NCBI GenBank assembly: GCA_938022205.1
Contig: CALIEB010000026.1
Coordinates: forward strand, 1-64,000
Length of the DNA stretch: 64,000 bases
From: an uncultured Anaerolineae bacterium
Lineage (GTDB): Bacteria; Chloroflexota; Anaerolineae; Aggregatilineales; Phototrophicaceae
Direction of reading: 5' to 3'
The notes beneath the pieces are model-generated. The model worked only from the letters and a program-made list of their open reading frames with translations. It made no database searches and was not told where the DNA came from. Positions 9,342-18,794 of the stretch are shown one piece after another. Made by a program: the position numbers and the translations under genes. Positions within the stretch are counted from its first letter, which is position 1. Each line of letters begins with the position of its first letter.

Positions 9342-10940
9342 ATGACCCCCTCGCGTCCTTCGTTTTTAGCGCGCTTAGTGCGTTTTTTCTCGTTTTTCTT
9401 GTTTGTTTTTGTGCCGTTTTTGCTGCTGATTGGCTCGCTGTGGATGGCATGGCGTGTCGTCGACCTCGCCAGCGCGCAAGCGGCAACAAGCGACGTGCTG
9501 CGCAGCCGTGCGCAGGATTATGCGCTGACGGCAACCGCTATCAACCAACTGACAGATGACGAGGCGCACGCTGCATCTAGGCGGTTAGCTGCCCAATTTG
9601 TGACCAACACACCTGATTTTGTGCCGCCTACGGCTACGCCCATTCCGCTGCCGACACAGCCGCCTGCACAAAGCACGCCTATCCCTATTCCAACGTTCTT
9701 TCCACCGCGCGCGGCATCTATCACCGAAATTGCGGGAACGGCTGTGCCTACGCCTGTTCCGTTAATCCCGCGCAACTATGAACTGGTCAACGTTGTGCTG
9801 CTTGGCTCGGATGACGAGGTCGTTGGTGACGGCATTACGCGCACGGACACGATGATTATTGTGTCGATTAACACGGAACGCCGCAGCGTGTCGATGCTTA
9901 GTTTGCCGCGTGACTTATTCGTCTACGTGCCAACGCCGACAATGACGCGCCTTAACACTGTGTACGGCATCGGCGAGAGCTTCGGCTGGAGTGGCGGCGG
10001 ATTTGGCTTGCTGCGCGAGACGATTTTCTACAACTTTGGCATCAACGTACACTATTACGCTAAGGTGAACTTTAGTGGCTTTGAGCGCATTATTGACACG
10101 TTGGGTGGGGTAGAAATCGCTGTCGACTGCACCTATCAGGACTACTATCCTGTGGAAGATTTTGACATTTCGCGCCCGATAGAAGAGAACTACAAGCTGC
10201 GCACGCTGCCGATTGGCTACTACAAGATGAACGGCTTTGACGCGCTTTGGTACGCGCGCACGCGCCGCTTAACGACCGATTTCGACCGTGGACGGCGGCA
10301 GCAGCAGCTTTTGCGGGCGATGCTGCGGGCGGGCTTGCAAAGCGGGCAGCTGGCTAACTTGCCAACGCTGTGGGGCGAATTGACGCAAGTGGTGCAGACG
10401 AACATGCCGTTCGACGTGATGTTGGGGTTGCTGCCGATTGCGCTGAATCTCGATGTTAGCCGTATTCAAGATTACACGTTGGTGCGTACCTATCACACCA
10501 CGCCGTGGCAGCCTACGAGCGGTAGCCTAGCCGGACAGTCTGTTCAGCTGCCTAATTATGAGCCAATTCGCCAGCTTCTGACCGAATTCTATCAACCGCC
10601 TACTGACAGCCAAATTGCTTTGGCGCGGGTGCGCATTGAAGTTTACAACGGCACGGCAAACGCAGATTGGGACAAAGTGGCGGCGGAGCGGCTGCGTTAC
10701 TTGGGATTGCCGGCGGTGGCGATGGGGCAAGCCGACACGGATACCTATGCGGATACCGTAATTATTGACCGTGTGGCGGAAGAAAAGGGCAGCCCTTTGC
10801 CGCGCATCCTGCGTGAACTTAACGCAACTGCCGCTAACGTGCGCGTGCAACCCGACCCTAATCGCACGCATGAGTATACGATTATTGTGGGGGCAAGCTA
10901 TAACTCTTGCCCCGTTAACGTGCTGCCGATTGACCAGTAG
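9342..10940 (+). CDS. LytR-CpsA-Psr (LCP) family protein with C-terminal LytR_C-like domain
   Basis: 'VLLGSDDEVVGDGITRTDTMIIVSINTERRSVSMLSLPRDLFV', 'RTRRLTTDFDRGRRQQQLL'; C-terminal 'RIEVYNGTANADWDKVAAERL'. Confidence 0.9.
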   Translation: MTPSRPSFLARLVRFFSFFLFVFVPFLLLIGSLWMAWRVVDLASAQAATSDVLRSRAQDYALTATAINQLTDDEAHAASRRLAAQFVTNTPDFVPPTATPIPLPTQPPAQSTPIPIPTFFPPRAASITEIAGTAVPTPVPLIPRNYELVNVVLLGSDDEVVGDGITRTDTMIIVSINTERRSVSMLSLPRDLFVYVPTPTMTRLNTVYGIGESFGWSGGGFGLLRETIFYNFGINVHYYAKVNFSGFERIIDTLGGVEIAVDCTYQDYYPVEDFDISRPIEENYKLRTLPIGYYKMNGFDALWYARTRRLTTDFDRGRRQQQLLRAMLRAGLQSGQLANLPTLWGELTQVVQTNMPFDVMLGLLPIALNLDVSRIQDYTLVRTYHTTPWQPTSGSLAGQSVQLPNYEPIRQLLTEFYQPPTDSQIALARVRIEVYNGTANADWDKVAAERLRYLGLPAVAMGQADTDTYADTVIIDRVAEEKGSPLPRILRELNATAANVRVQPDPNRTHEYTIIVGASYNSCPVNVLPIDQ

Positions 10941-10943
10941 CAA

Positions 10944-12545
10944 CTAGGAAGACTGCTTAAGAAAGCGCGGCGTGGGGTCGTCCGTATCTTCGAGGATGCC
11001 TTCACGCTGCAAATAGGCGATGAGCGCGTTGGCTTCTGGCTCCTCGAGATAGAAGATGTCGTGTAGCGCGCCCACGCTCAACCAACCTAAGTATGCGGCG
11101 AGTGCTTTAGCTTGGGCAAACAAAGACGGCATGTCGCCTGTTGTTGCCTTAAACTGTTCCGTTGTGCGTTGTTTGTCGCTTGTGCTTGGCTCGCGGTCAA
11201 GCAAGATAGCGGTGTGACGTAGCAACGGCTGCTCTTTGTTAGCGGCGGGCTTTTCGCTGGATGCGGGCGGCGTGGCAACTTCAACGGCGGGCAGCAAGTC
11301 TGTCACACCCGTGCGCCCGCTGATTGTCGTCTCGTTGGGGTTTTCGCTGCTACGTTGCTGGCGCATTTGTTGCCAATAGGCGACGGCGTTAATCAGCTCG
11401 CCGTTGCTGGTCGAGCAAAGTTCAACGGGGTTAATGACTGTCTTACCTTGCTCATGCTCGACCACGAAGGCATCGACAAACCGCAACAGCGACGGGTGAA
11501 AATCTGGCACTTGGTCAACCAGCGACTTGGCGGCGGTGCGCATGACAATTTGCGTTTTGAACTGCTCGTTGAGCTTGGGCAGTGCGTTGAGGTCGTTGGT
11601 AGTGACGATAAAGTGCAAGCCGAAGCTGGCGCACGTAGGCAATAACCCCATAATGGTCTTTAGCACAGAGGATTCTGCGGTGTTAAACGCCGGGTCGGTG
11701 ATGGGGTCAACGACGACGAGCAAACGCGGGAGCGTGGGCATCTTATGCTCGCGTGCGTGGGCATTATAAGCGTCGAGGTCATCTGTTTGCAATTCTTTGA
11801 ACACGTCTTTGCGGCGCGCTACTTCTTTTTGCAACCCGTCTAGGATGCGCTGGAATGCCTCTTTTTGCGTGACTAGGCGACCGAGCGCGTGCGGAATGGC
11901 GACAAGCGGCTTGAAGGCTTCGGTGTCTTTGCCGGCTAGAATGAGGCGCAGCTCGCTCGGCGTGTTGAGCAGCACGAACGTGAGCAGCGCGCTGCGCAGG
12001 AAATGCGTTTTGGCGTTGTCCGCACCGACAACTAGCAGGTGTTTAATGGTGTTTAAGTCGCGCACGATGAGGTCTTGTTCAAGCGTAATGCCCAGCGTGA
12101 AGGCGTTGTAGCTTTTGGCGGCGCGGAAGGTGTTGCGCACCAGCAGGCGGCGTAGGCTGAGCGGGCGATGGGCATTGGTGCGCAGCAGAATGCCGACGGT
12201 GCTTTCGTCTTCGCGTAGCTTGGGGATAAAGCCTATCAACCAATCGTTGTGCGACTCGGCAACGCGGGCGAGGCTGCGGCGGATTTCGGTGGTGGTAATC
12301 GTGCGGCGGTTGCCAAGCCTGCCAACAGTTTCTGGGCGCGCGACGTAGAGCGTGTAAGACGGCATGGAGCGCACGTTGATAATCTTGGCGGGCGTTTCCA
12401 TGTCAGCAAGCTCACGTTGGATAGTGAGCATGTGTTCGCGTATTGAGCCGTCGCCGCCGGGTGGGGCTGCGCCTTGTTCTAAAATGTCGGCTATCGAAGG
12501 TGTAAGCCAATTGGTTTCGTCCACACGACTGTAAAGCTCTGGCAT
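10944..12545 (-). CDS. FtsK/SpoIIIE-like domain protein with degenerate nucleotide-binding motifs and C-terminal winged-helix-like region
   Basis: Collinear with FtsK core ('KHLLVVGADNAKTHFLRSALLTFVLLNTPSELRLILAG...IPHALGRLVTQKEAFQRILDGLQKEVARRKDVF'). Confidence 0.75.
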   Translation of the reverse strand: MPELYSRVDETNWLTPSIADILEQGAAPPGGDGSIREHMLTIQRELADMETPAKIINVRSMPSYTLYVARPETVGRLGNRRTITTTEIRRSLARVAESHNDWLIGFIPKLREDESTVGILLRTNAHRPLSLRRLLVRNTFRAAKSYNAFTLGITLEQDLIVRDLNTIKHLLVVGADNAKTHFLRSALLTFVLLNTPSELRLILAGKDTEAFKPLVAIPHALGRLVTQKEAFQRILDGLQKEVARRKDVFKELQTDDLDAYNAHAREHKMPTLPRLLVVVDPITDPAFNTAESSVLKTIMGLLPTCASFGLHFIVTTNDLNALPKLNEQFKTQIVMRTAAKSLVDQVPDFHPSLLRFVDAFVVEHEQGKTVINPVELCSTSNGELINAVAYWQQMRQQRSSENPNETTISGRTGVTDLLPAVEVATPPASSEKPAANKEQPLLRHTAILLDREPSTSDKQRTTEQFKATTGDMPSLFAQAKALAAYLGWLSVGALHDIFYLEEPEANALIAYLQREGILEDTDDPTPRFLKQSS

Positions 12546-12658
12546 GGTAAACCTTTTGCGTGCTGTTCAATATCTATTAAAATTGTAGCGTATAACGCGA
12601 ACGGTGTCGCCTAAAAGTCTAGGAAAAAAGCTCAACTTGTGTGAGGAAATGGTTTAGC

Positions 12659-13168
12659 ATGATAAAAAGACTGGTATGGTGGGTGGAGCTGCTGCTGTTG
12701 GTGGCAGCATGTTCATCACCGGATGCGGCGGCGACGGCAACGCGCGAGGCACAGCGCGTGCAGCTTGCGCCTTTGCAAATCACCCCTGTTTTTAGCGGTG
12801 TGTGCCAACAAGATAGCTACTTGCTGGAAAGTTGGCTTGGCATGGCACAGGCGCAAATGGTCAATCTTGTCCGCTACGTGGAGGATGGGCTGAAGCGTGA
12901 CCGCCAGCAGCAGGGTGAACTCGTGGAAATTTTGGTTGGCATGCGCAATCACCTCGTTGGTGTTGCCGCGCCTGACTGTGTGCAGACCACGCACGTGCTG
13001 CTCTTGGGCAGCTTAGATGTTGGCTTAGATGTGTTAAAAGCGTATAGTCGTGGTGATTTTGGGCAGATGAACGCGCTGAAAAGCACATTTGACAGCCAGC
13101 GCGCTGTGCTTGAGCAGCAGCTCACCCTGTTGGGCGAGATGCTGCAAGCGATGATCGACGCGGAATAG
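12659..13168 (+). CDS. Hypothetical lipoprotein
   Basis: Signal peptide with lipobox 'LLLVAACSS'. Confidence 0.6.
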   Translation: MIKRLVWWVELLLLVAACSSPDAAATATREAQRVQLAPLQITPVFSGVCQQDSYLLESWLGMAQAQMVNLVRYVEDGLKRDRQQQGELVEILVGMRNHLVGVAAPDCVQTTHVLLLGSLDVGLDVLKAYSRGDFGQMNALKSTFDSQRAVLEQQLTLLGEMLQAMIDAE

Positions 13169-13173
13169 GCGCG

Positions 13174-14154
13174 TTAATCGGTTGATGTGGGGTCGAAAGC
13201 ATCGCGCAAGCCATCTCCGATGATAAACAAGCACAGCACGGTGATGAAGATGAGCAAACCCGGCAGGATGACCAAGTGCAAGCCCATCGTGAAATAAGTT
13301 TGCGCATCGGTCAGCATGTTGCCCCAGCTTGGCGTGGGGACTTTGACCCCGATGCCTAAGAAGCTCAGGGCGGCTTCGGCGAGGATAAGCCCACCGATGT
13401 CGCTGGCAAGCACGATAATCACAATCGAAAAGACGTTTGGCACGATGTGAACGAACATGATGCGCGTGGGGGACGCGCCTAAAGCGCGTGCGCTGAGGAT
13501 GTACTCACGCTCACGGATGGAGAGTGTTTCGCCGCGCACGAGGCGCGTTGTTCCGGTCCACCCTAGCAAGCCCAAGATAATGATGAGCGCGAAAGGTCCG
13601 CCGAAGATGCCGCGTGCGAGGTCGGGGTTGCGCAAAATCACTGCGGAAATAATCAGCAGCAAAAACAGCGTCGGCACAGAGTTCAGCGTGGTAATGACCC
13701 AGTTGATGAAGTCATCGATAACTCCGCCGTAAAACCCGGTGACGACCCCTAAGGTGATACCAATGGCTAACGATAAAATGGCGGCAAAGAAGCCGATGCT
13801 CAAGGAGACTTGCCCTGCGTAGAGCAGGCGCACGAACACATCGCGCCCCAAGTCGTCCGTTCCCAAGATGTGCTTGGGGTTGCAATCGCCGCCAACGTTC
13901 AGTGCGGGGATGCAAATGGGCGCAAATTTCTCGCGGATATTGGTCTTAGTGTAGCTTACTTCAAGCGCACTTTCGAAAACAGGCGCAAGGAACGCCATAA
14001 CGGTTAGAAAAATAAGCACCGCCAGAGCGGTAAGCGTGAGCTTGTCACGCGACAGGCGACTGAGCGCGCGCTGCGTGAGCGACTTGCTCACAATCGTTTC
14101 TTCTGTATTAAGTTGGGCGATGCTTTGAGCAGTTGCGGATGGAGATGTTGTCAT
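13174..14154 (-). CDS. Peptide/nickel-type ABC transporter permease (OppC/DppC-like)
   Basis: 'LGTDDLGRDVFVRLLYAGQVSLSIG', EAA loop 'ALGASPTRIMFVHIVPN'. Confidence 0.92.
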   Translation of the reverse strand: MTTSPSATAQSIAQLNTEETIVSKSLTQRALSRLSRDKLTLTALAVLIFLTVMAFLAPVFESALEVSYTKTNIREKFAPICIPALNVGGDCNPKHILGTDDLGRDVFVRLLYAGQVSLSIGFFAAILSLAIGITLGVVTGFYGGVIDDFINWVITTLNSVPTLFLLLIISAVILRNPDLARGIFGGPFALIIILGLLGWTGTTRLVRGETLSIREREYILSARALGASPTRIMFVHIVPNVFSIVIIVLASDIGGLILAEAALSFLGIGVKVPTPSWGNMLTDAQTYFTMGLHLVILPGLLIFITVLCLFIIGDGLRDAFDPTSTD

Positions 14155-14169
14155 ACGGGAATTCCACGG

Positions 14170-15261
14170 TTAATCAAAGCGTATGCGCGGGTCGATAAGC
14201 GCGTAAAGAATGTCGGAGAGCAAATAGCCCAAAATGGTGGCGATAGCAGAGATGACCACCACAGCCATGATGATGGGGTAGTCGAGCTGTAGCACCGCGT
14301 CGATGCCGACTTGCCCTAGCCCGGGCCAAGAGAAAACTTTTTCCGTGATGGCAGCCCCGCCGAGCAACCCTGTGATGGACGGACCTAAGAACGTGGCGAT
14401 GGGGATGAGGGCGTTGCGTGCGCCGTGCCGAAACCACACGGTGCGATTGTCCAAACCTTTGGCGCGGGCGGTGCGCATGTAGTCCTGATTGATGACATCG
14501 AGCATGGAAGCGCGCATAAAGCGCGAAAAGCCGGCAATGCCACCTGTTGCTAGCACAAAGGTAGGCAAAATCAGGTAGTTAAGCCGCTCCCAGATGGGTG
14601 GTAATCCCACAGAGGTTGGCGGACGTCTGCCACCCATTGGCAGGAATGGTCCCCCGTTAGCGTCTTTAAGCAGTACGCCGAAGATGATGATAAGCACTAA
14701 GCCCAGCCAAAAGACCGGCACAGCGTTAAAGATAACGGCAAGCACGCGCGTGGTATTATCAAAGATACGTCCCCGTTTGACAGCGGCATAAATGCCAATT
14801 GGCAGCCCGACGACGATGCTCACCAGCAGCGAGGCGACCCCAAGCTCTAAGGTGGCAGGGATGCGCTCCGCGATGATGAGGTCGACCGGGCGACGTTGAA
14901 TAAATGACTTGCCCCAGTCCCCGCGCAGGAAGCCCTTGCTCATGCCCGGTGGCTCTGGGATGCCGTCCCCGTCTGCATCGAGGGGCAAGATGAAGCTACC
15001 GTCAGCGATGCCGTCGCCGTCGCTGTCCCAACGCATCCAGTCGTCACCTAACAGCCAGCGTAGATACTGAATTGGGATAGGGTCGTTTAAGCCTAAAACA
15101 GCGGCAACTCGGGCGAGTTGTTCGGGGCGCGTGTTGGGACCGAACAGCAGGGCGCGCACGGGACCACCCGGCGCAAAGGACATGAGCAGATAAGAGAGAA
15201 TTGTAATGCCAAGAAGGGTCGGAATAGATTGTAAAAGCCGACGCGCAATATACCTAATCAT
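14170..15261 (-). CDS. Peptide/nickel-type ABC transporter permease (OppB/DppB-like) with acidic DxDxDG insert
   Basis: 'MIRYIARRLLQSIPTLLGITILSYLLMSFAPGGP', EAA loop 'TARAKGLDNRTVWFRHGARNALIP'. Confidence 0.92.
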   Translation of the reverse strand: MIRYIARRLLQSIPTLLGITILSYLLMSFAPGGPVRALLFGPNTRPEQLARVAAVLGLNDPIPIQYLRWLLGDDWMRWDSDGDGIADGSFILPLDADGDGIPEPPGMSKGFLRGDWGKSFIQRRPVDLIIAERIPATLELGVASLLVSIVVGLPIGIYAAVKRGRIFDNTTRVLAVIFNAVPVFWLGLVLIIIFGVLLKDANGGPFLPMGGRRPPTSVGLPPIWERLNYLILPTFVLATGGIAGFSRFMRASMLDVINQDYMRTARAKGLDNRTVWFRHGARNALIPIATFLGPSITGLLGGAAITEKVFSWPGLGQVGIDAVLQLDYPIIMAVVVISAIATILGYLLSDILYALIDPRIRFD

Positions 15262-15297
15262 GAAGTTTCCTAAAACACATAGTAAGCGATGACGGAT

Positions 15298-15330
15298 GAA
15301 AAGGGGACAGCACTGGGCTGTCCCCCTTTT
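15298..15330 (-). terminator. Intercistronic hairpin between SBP and permease genes (partial terminator / RNA stabiliser)
   Basis: AAAAGGGGACAGC / GCTGTCCCCcTTTT stem with one bulge. Confidence 0.6.
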
Positions 15331-15345
15331 GGTAACGTGGCAGCG

Positions 15346-17070
15346 TTAGTTCTGGCGCACGTACCACGTTTCAATCTTGTCGTATGGGAAGCCACCGAAT
15401 TCGGTCCAAGGCACGACCTTCTCGCTGGCTGCATAGAAGCCCGTGATGGCATACAGCGGCACGTAAGGCAGGTCGGCTTGCATCAACGCGGAAATCTCAT
15501 CGTAGATGGCTTTGCGTTCGACGGGGTCGCAGCCCGGCAGGTTGAGAGCCTTCGCCATCAGCTCATCCACAACGGGATTGTAGTAGGACACGCTGTTGCT
15601 GCCTGCGCCTAGAATGTCGCTTTGGCTGCTGAACAACTGCGTCGGGTCGGGGTCGGACAACACGCCTGCGCCCCAGCCAAGAATGAAGGCATCGAAGGTT
15701 TGCCCGTCGATGATGTCCAGAATGGTCGTAAAGTCGACCGTCTGGAAGTTCACCTCAAAGCCGATTTCTTGCAGTTGGTCTTGCACGATGGCACCGATAG
15801 CCTCACGGCGGCTGTTGCCTTGATTGGTGTAGAGCGTGAAGCTCAAGGGCGTGCCGTCAGGCGCATACTTCGCGCCTTGCGCGATGCGCGGCGTGGCGGG
15901 ATTGTTGTCGTGGTCAACCCAGCCTGCTTCTTCCAAAAGCGCGATGGCGGCAGCGGGGTCATAAGGAATCAACGGCAGGTCTTCAGGATAGCCCCACGTG
16001 CCGGGCACTTGGTAGGCATTCATGCGCTGACCGTAACCGAACACAGCCCCATCCACGATGTCATCGATGTTGAGCGCAAGCGCAACAGCGCGGCGCACGC
16101 GGTTGTCGCCGAAGAGCGGGTGATGACCTTGGTCAATGCGGTTGCCGTTCTCGTCGTAGCCGCTTTGCGGGTTGGTCGGGTCCGCATAGTTCAACGCGAG
16201 ATAGTCCCACACGTTGCCGGGGCTGAATTCCAATGTCTTGATACCTGCGGCAGCCTTTACGTCATCGCGGCGGTTCGGAGGAACGAAGCTGATGATGTTG
16301 GAATCGCCAGCGAGGAAGCGTTCAATCAAGATGTTTTGGTCAGGCACGTTCAGGTAGATATAACCCGTCGGGATGACTTGCCCGTTGATTGCGCCGCCGT
16401 AGTTCTGGTTCGCCAACAGCGTGAACTGCTCGCCGGGGCGGAATTCGCTGAAGTTGAACACGCCGCCGGTTACGTCGGGTGCTTGGTTGTAGTCCATGTC
16501 GTTGATTTCGGCGAAGTCTTTGGGGAAGACGTGCGACGGCACAACGCCAAGCGTGCCAATCGGCAGAGCCGTGCAGGAGGCTTCCTTGAACTTCACGACA
16601 AACTTATCGGGGCTGGGGGTGGTCACGCTTTCGATGAAGATGGGGTAATAGGTGCCAGCGAAGCCTTGCACCAGACCGCTAGAGAGCGCGTCCCAGTAGT
16701 ACTGCACGTCAGCGGACGTAATCGGCGTGCCGTCTGTCCACGTCCAATCGGTGCGCATGGTGTAGGTATAGGTCAAGCCGTCCTCGCTGATTTCCCAGTC
16801 GATGATGAGCGCATCATCCTGACCTTTTTGCGGCAGCTTGGTGGCGGGGTCGATGCTTAGCATCCCGGGGAAGATAAAACCGATAATGGTGTTAGACGCG
16901 CTGTCATTGGCGATAAGCGGGTTGAGCGAGGACACGCTGCTGCCCCCGAAATAGCCTTCGATAATGAAGCCGCCTTCACCCGGAGCGGGTACGTTCTCTT
17001 GTGCTGCCATCGGCACGATGAGCAACGCCAACAGCGCGCTGAGCAGCACAACCTTCAATAAGTTTTTCAC
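15346..17070 (-). CDS. Oligopeptide ABC transporter substrate-binding protein (SBP family 5)
   Basis: Signal peptide; SBP_bac_5 features; GTG start at 17070 preceded by AAGGAG. Confidence 0.9.
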   Translation of the reverse strand: MKNLLKVVLLSALLALLIVPMAAQENVPAPGEGGFIIEGYFGGSSVSSLNPLIANDSASNTIIGFIFPGMLSIDPATKLPQKGQDDALIIDWEISEDGLTYTYTMRTDWTWTDGTPITSADVQYYWDALSSGLVQGFAGTYYPIFIESVTTPSPDKFVVKFKEASCTALPIGTLGVVPSHVFPKDFAEINDMDYNQAPDVTGGVFNFSEFRPGEQFTLLANQNYGGAINGQVIPTGYIYLNVPDQNILIERFLAGDSNIISFVPPNRRDDVKAAAGIKTLEFSPGNVWDYLALNYADPTNPQSGYDENGNRIDQGHHPLFGDNRVRRAVALALNIDDIVDGAVFGYGQRMNAYQVPGTWGYPEDLPLIPYDPAAAIALLEEAGWVDHDNNPATPRIAQGAKYAPDGTPLSFTLYTNQGNSRREAIGAIVQDQLQEIGFEVNFQTVDFTTILDIIDGQTFDAFILGWGAGVLSDPDPTQLFSSQSDILGAGSNSVSYYNPVVDELMAKALNLPGCDPVERKAIYDEISALMQADLPYVPLYAITGFYAASEKVVPWTEFGGFPYDKIETWYVRQN

Positions 17071-17173
17071 AGAAAAGCTCCTTTGTAAAACAACATCGAT
17101 AAACAAAACTGCTTAGTATTGATTTATACCACATTTGGCACGATAACACATGTGCAAATTAAACGAAAATGAA

Positions 17174-17216
17174 CGCCTGCTGCTGGCAAATGATAAACAA
17201 CAGCCAACAGCAGGCG
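17174..17216 (-). terminator. Rho-independent terminator of decarboxylase gene
   Basis: 14-bp stem CGCCTGCTGTTGGC / GCCAGCAGCAGGCG (one G-U) followed by TTCATTTTCGTTT on the minus strand. Confidence 0.75.
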
Positions 17217-17222
17217 CATGCC

Positions 17223-18725
17223 TTAGGAGGTCGTGACGACGCGCAGGGTGCTGAGGCTGCGGTCTTCTGGACCGACAACCCCGCTGCCTTTGCTGCGAAT
17301 GTACAGCAGGTAATCCAAATGCTCGCGTTGAACGCGCTCACCCGGCACGATAATTGGGATGCCGGGTGGGTAAGGGATGATGTTTTCGGCGCAAATTTCA
17401 CCGAGCGACTGCTCTAAGGACACGGTCTTAGCGGGCGCAAAATACGCATCGCTGGGCGACATCACCATCTCTGGTAGGGTTGTTGGCAGGGCAAAGGCAT
17501 AGTTTAAAACAGGCTTGCCCGAGTCTTCTTGGCTGATAGCACGCAGCGCGTTAATGAGTTTAAGGATGCTCAGCTCTGTGTCGCCCATAGTTACCGAGCA
17601 AATGACATGCTTAAGGTCAGCGAACTCTGCGTCGATGCCATGTTCATAGCGTAGCTTGTTGTACACTTCGAAGCCGCTCCAGCCTGTTTCGTTGACACGA
17701 ATGACCAGCTTGGTAGGGTCATAAGCATAGATGCCTTTTTGTCCAACTAAATCCTCGCCGTAGCACCACAAGTTTTGCATGTCGCGGATGGCTTCACGCG
17801 CGTATTGTGCCAGTTGTAGTGCTTGCTGAAGCAGTTCGTTGCCGCGTGTGGCGGTGAACTGGCGAGCAGCATCAATCGAAGCGAGGATGATGGAGCTTGG
17901 CGAAGAGGTTTGCAGCAGCGCAAGAATTTGCGCGACGCGCGCAACGTTGACCAGACCGTCGTTGCAGTGCAGCATCGACCCTTGCGTGAGCGCGCTTTGG
18001 GTCTTATGCGTGCTTTGAATGACCATGTCCGCGCCAAGCTGCACAGCAGACGCGGGCAGTGCTTCATGGAAAGCGAGGTGCGAGCCATGCGCTTCGTCGA
18101 CGAGCATGGCAGCTTGGTGCGCGTGTGCTAGCTCAGCAATCTGGGCAACATCGGATAAGTAGCCGTAGTAGTTAGGTGACGTGACGTGAATAGCTTTGAC
18201 GTGTTGGTGCTGAGCCAGCAGTTGCGTCACCGCTGCGGGGTCTGTGGCGAGCGGAAAGCCAACTTCGGCAATATAATCAGGTGCGACGTACACAGGTGTT
18301 GCGCCTGAAAGCACGACACCACCATACACGGAACGGTGCGAGGCGCGGGGCATGATGACCTCGTCGCCGCGACCGCATGTTGCCATGATGGACGTAATGT
18401 TGCCGACAGTCGAGCCGTTAACGAGAAAAAACGTGTAGTCTGCGCCATAAGCGCGCGCGGCAAGTTCTTGCGCGGCTTTGAGTGCGCCCTTAGGTGCGTG
18501 TAGGTAGTCGATGATGCCGTTAATCTCGACTAAGTCGGCAGGATGTATGTTGCCGCCCCAATAGTCGACAAGTTTGGGGTCGGGTTCGAGCGTGCCTTTG
18601 TGACCGGGCATGTGGAACGAGGTTTGCCAACGGTGCTTTTCCACGAGCAAGCTGTCGAGGAAAGGCGTTTGTGCTTGGTCAAGCGCGGGCTGCATATACG
18701 TGAACTCGCGGCGGGTAGCGACCAT
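17223..18725 (-). CDS. Orn/Lys/Arg decarboxylase family PLP enzyme
   Basis: 'FHMPGHKG', 'VDEAHGSHLAFH', PLP lysine 'STHKTQSALTQGSML'. Confidence 0.9.
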   Translation of the reverse strand: MVATRREFTYMQPALDQAQTPFLDSLLVEKHRWQTSFHMPGHKGTLEPDPKLVDYWGGNIHPADLVEINGIIDYLHAPKGALKAAQELAARAYGADYTFFLVNGSTVGNITSIMATCGRGDEVIMPRASHRSVYGGVVLSGATPVYVAPDYIAEVGFPLATDPAAVTQLLAQHQHVKAIHVTSPNYYGYLSDVAQIAELAHAHQAAMLVDEAHGSHLAFHEALPASAVQLGADMVIQSTHKTQSALTQGSMLHCNDGLVNVARVAQILALLQTSSPSSIILASIDAARQFTATRGNELLQQALQLAQYAREAIRDMQNLWCYGEDLVGQKGIYAYDPTKLVIRVNETGWSGFEVYNKLRYEHGIDAEFADLKHVICSVTMGDTELSILKLINALRAISQEDSGKPVLNYAFALPTTLPEMVMSPSDAYFAPAKTVSLEQSLGEICAENIIPYPPGIPIIVPGERVQREHLDYLLYIRSKGSGVVGPEDRSLSTLRVVTTS

Positions 18726-18794
18726 GTGATGCTCCTTTTGCAAAAGCAGGGCTGCTGTCATTATCGGCAAGCAGCCATGACGTTTTAGATAGGG

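Noticed and set aside
15622-16860. 412-aa plus-strand ORF
   Set aside because: Antisense shadow of the oligopeptide SBP gene; composition typical of a complementary-frame ORF and no recognisable domain.
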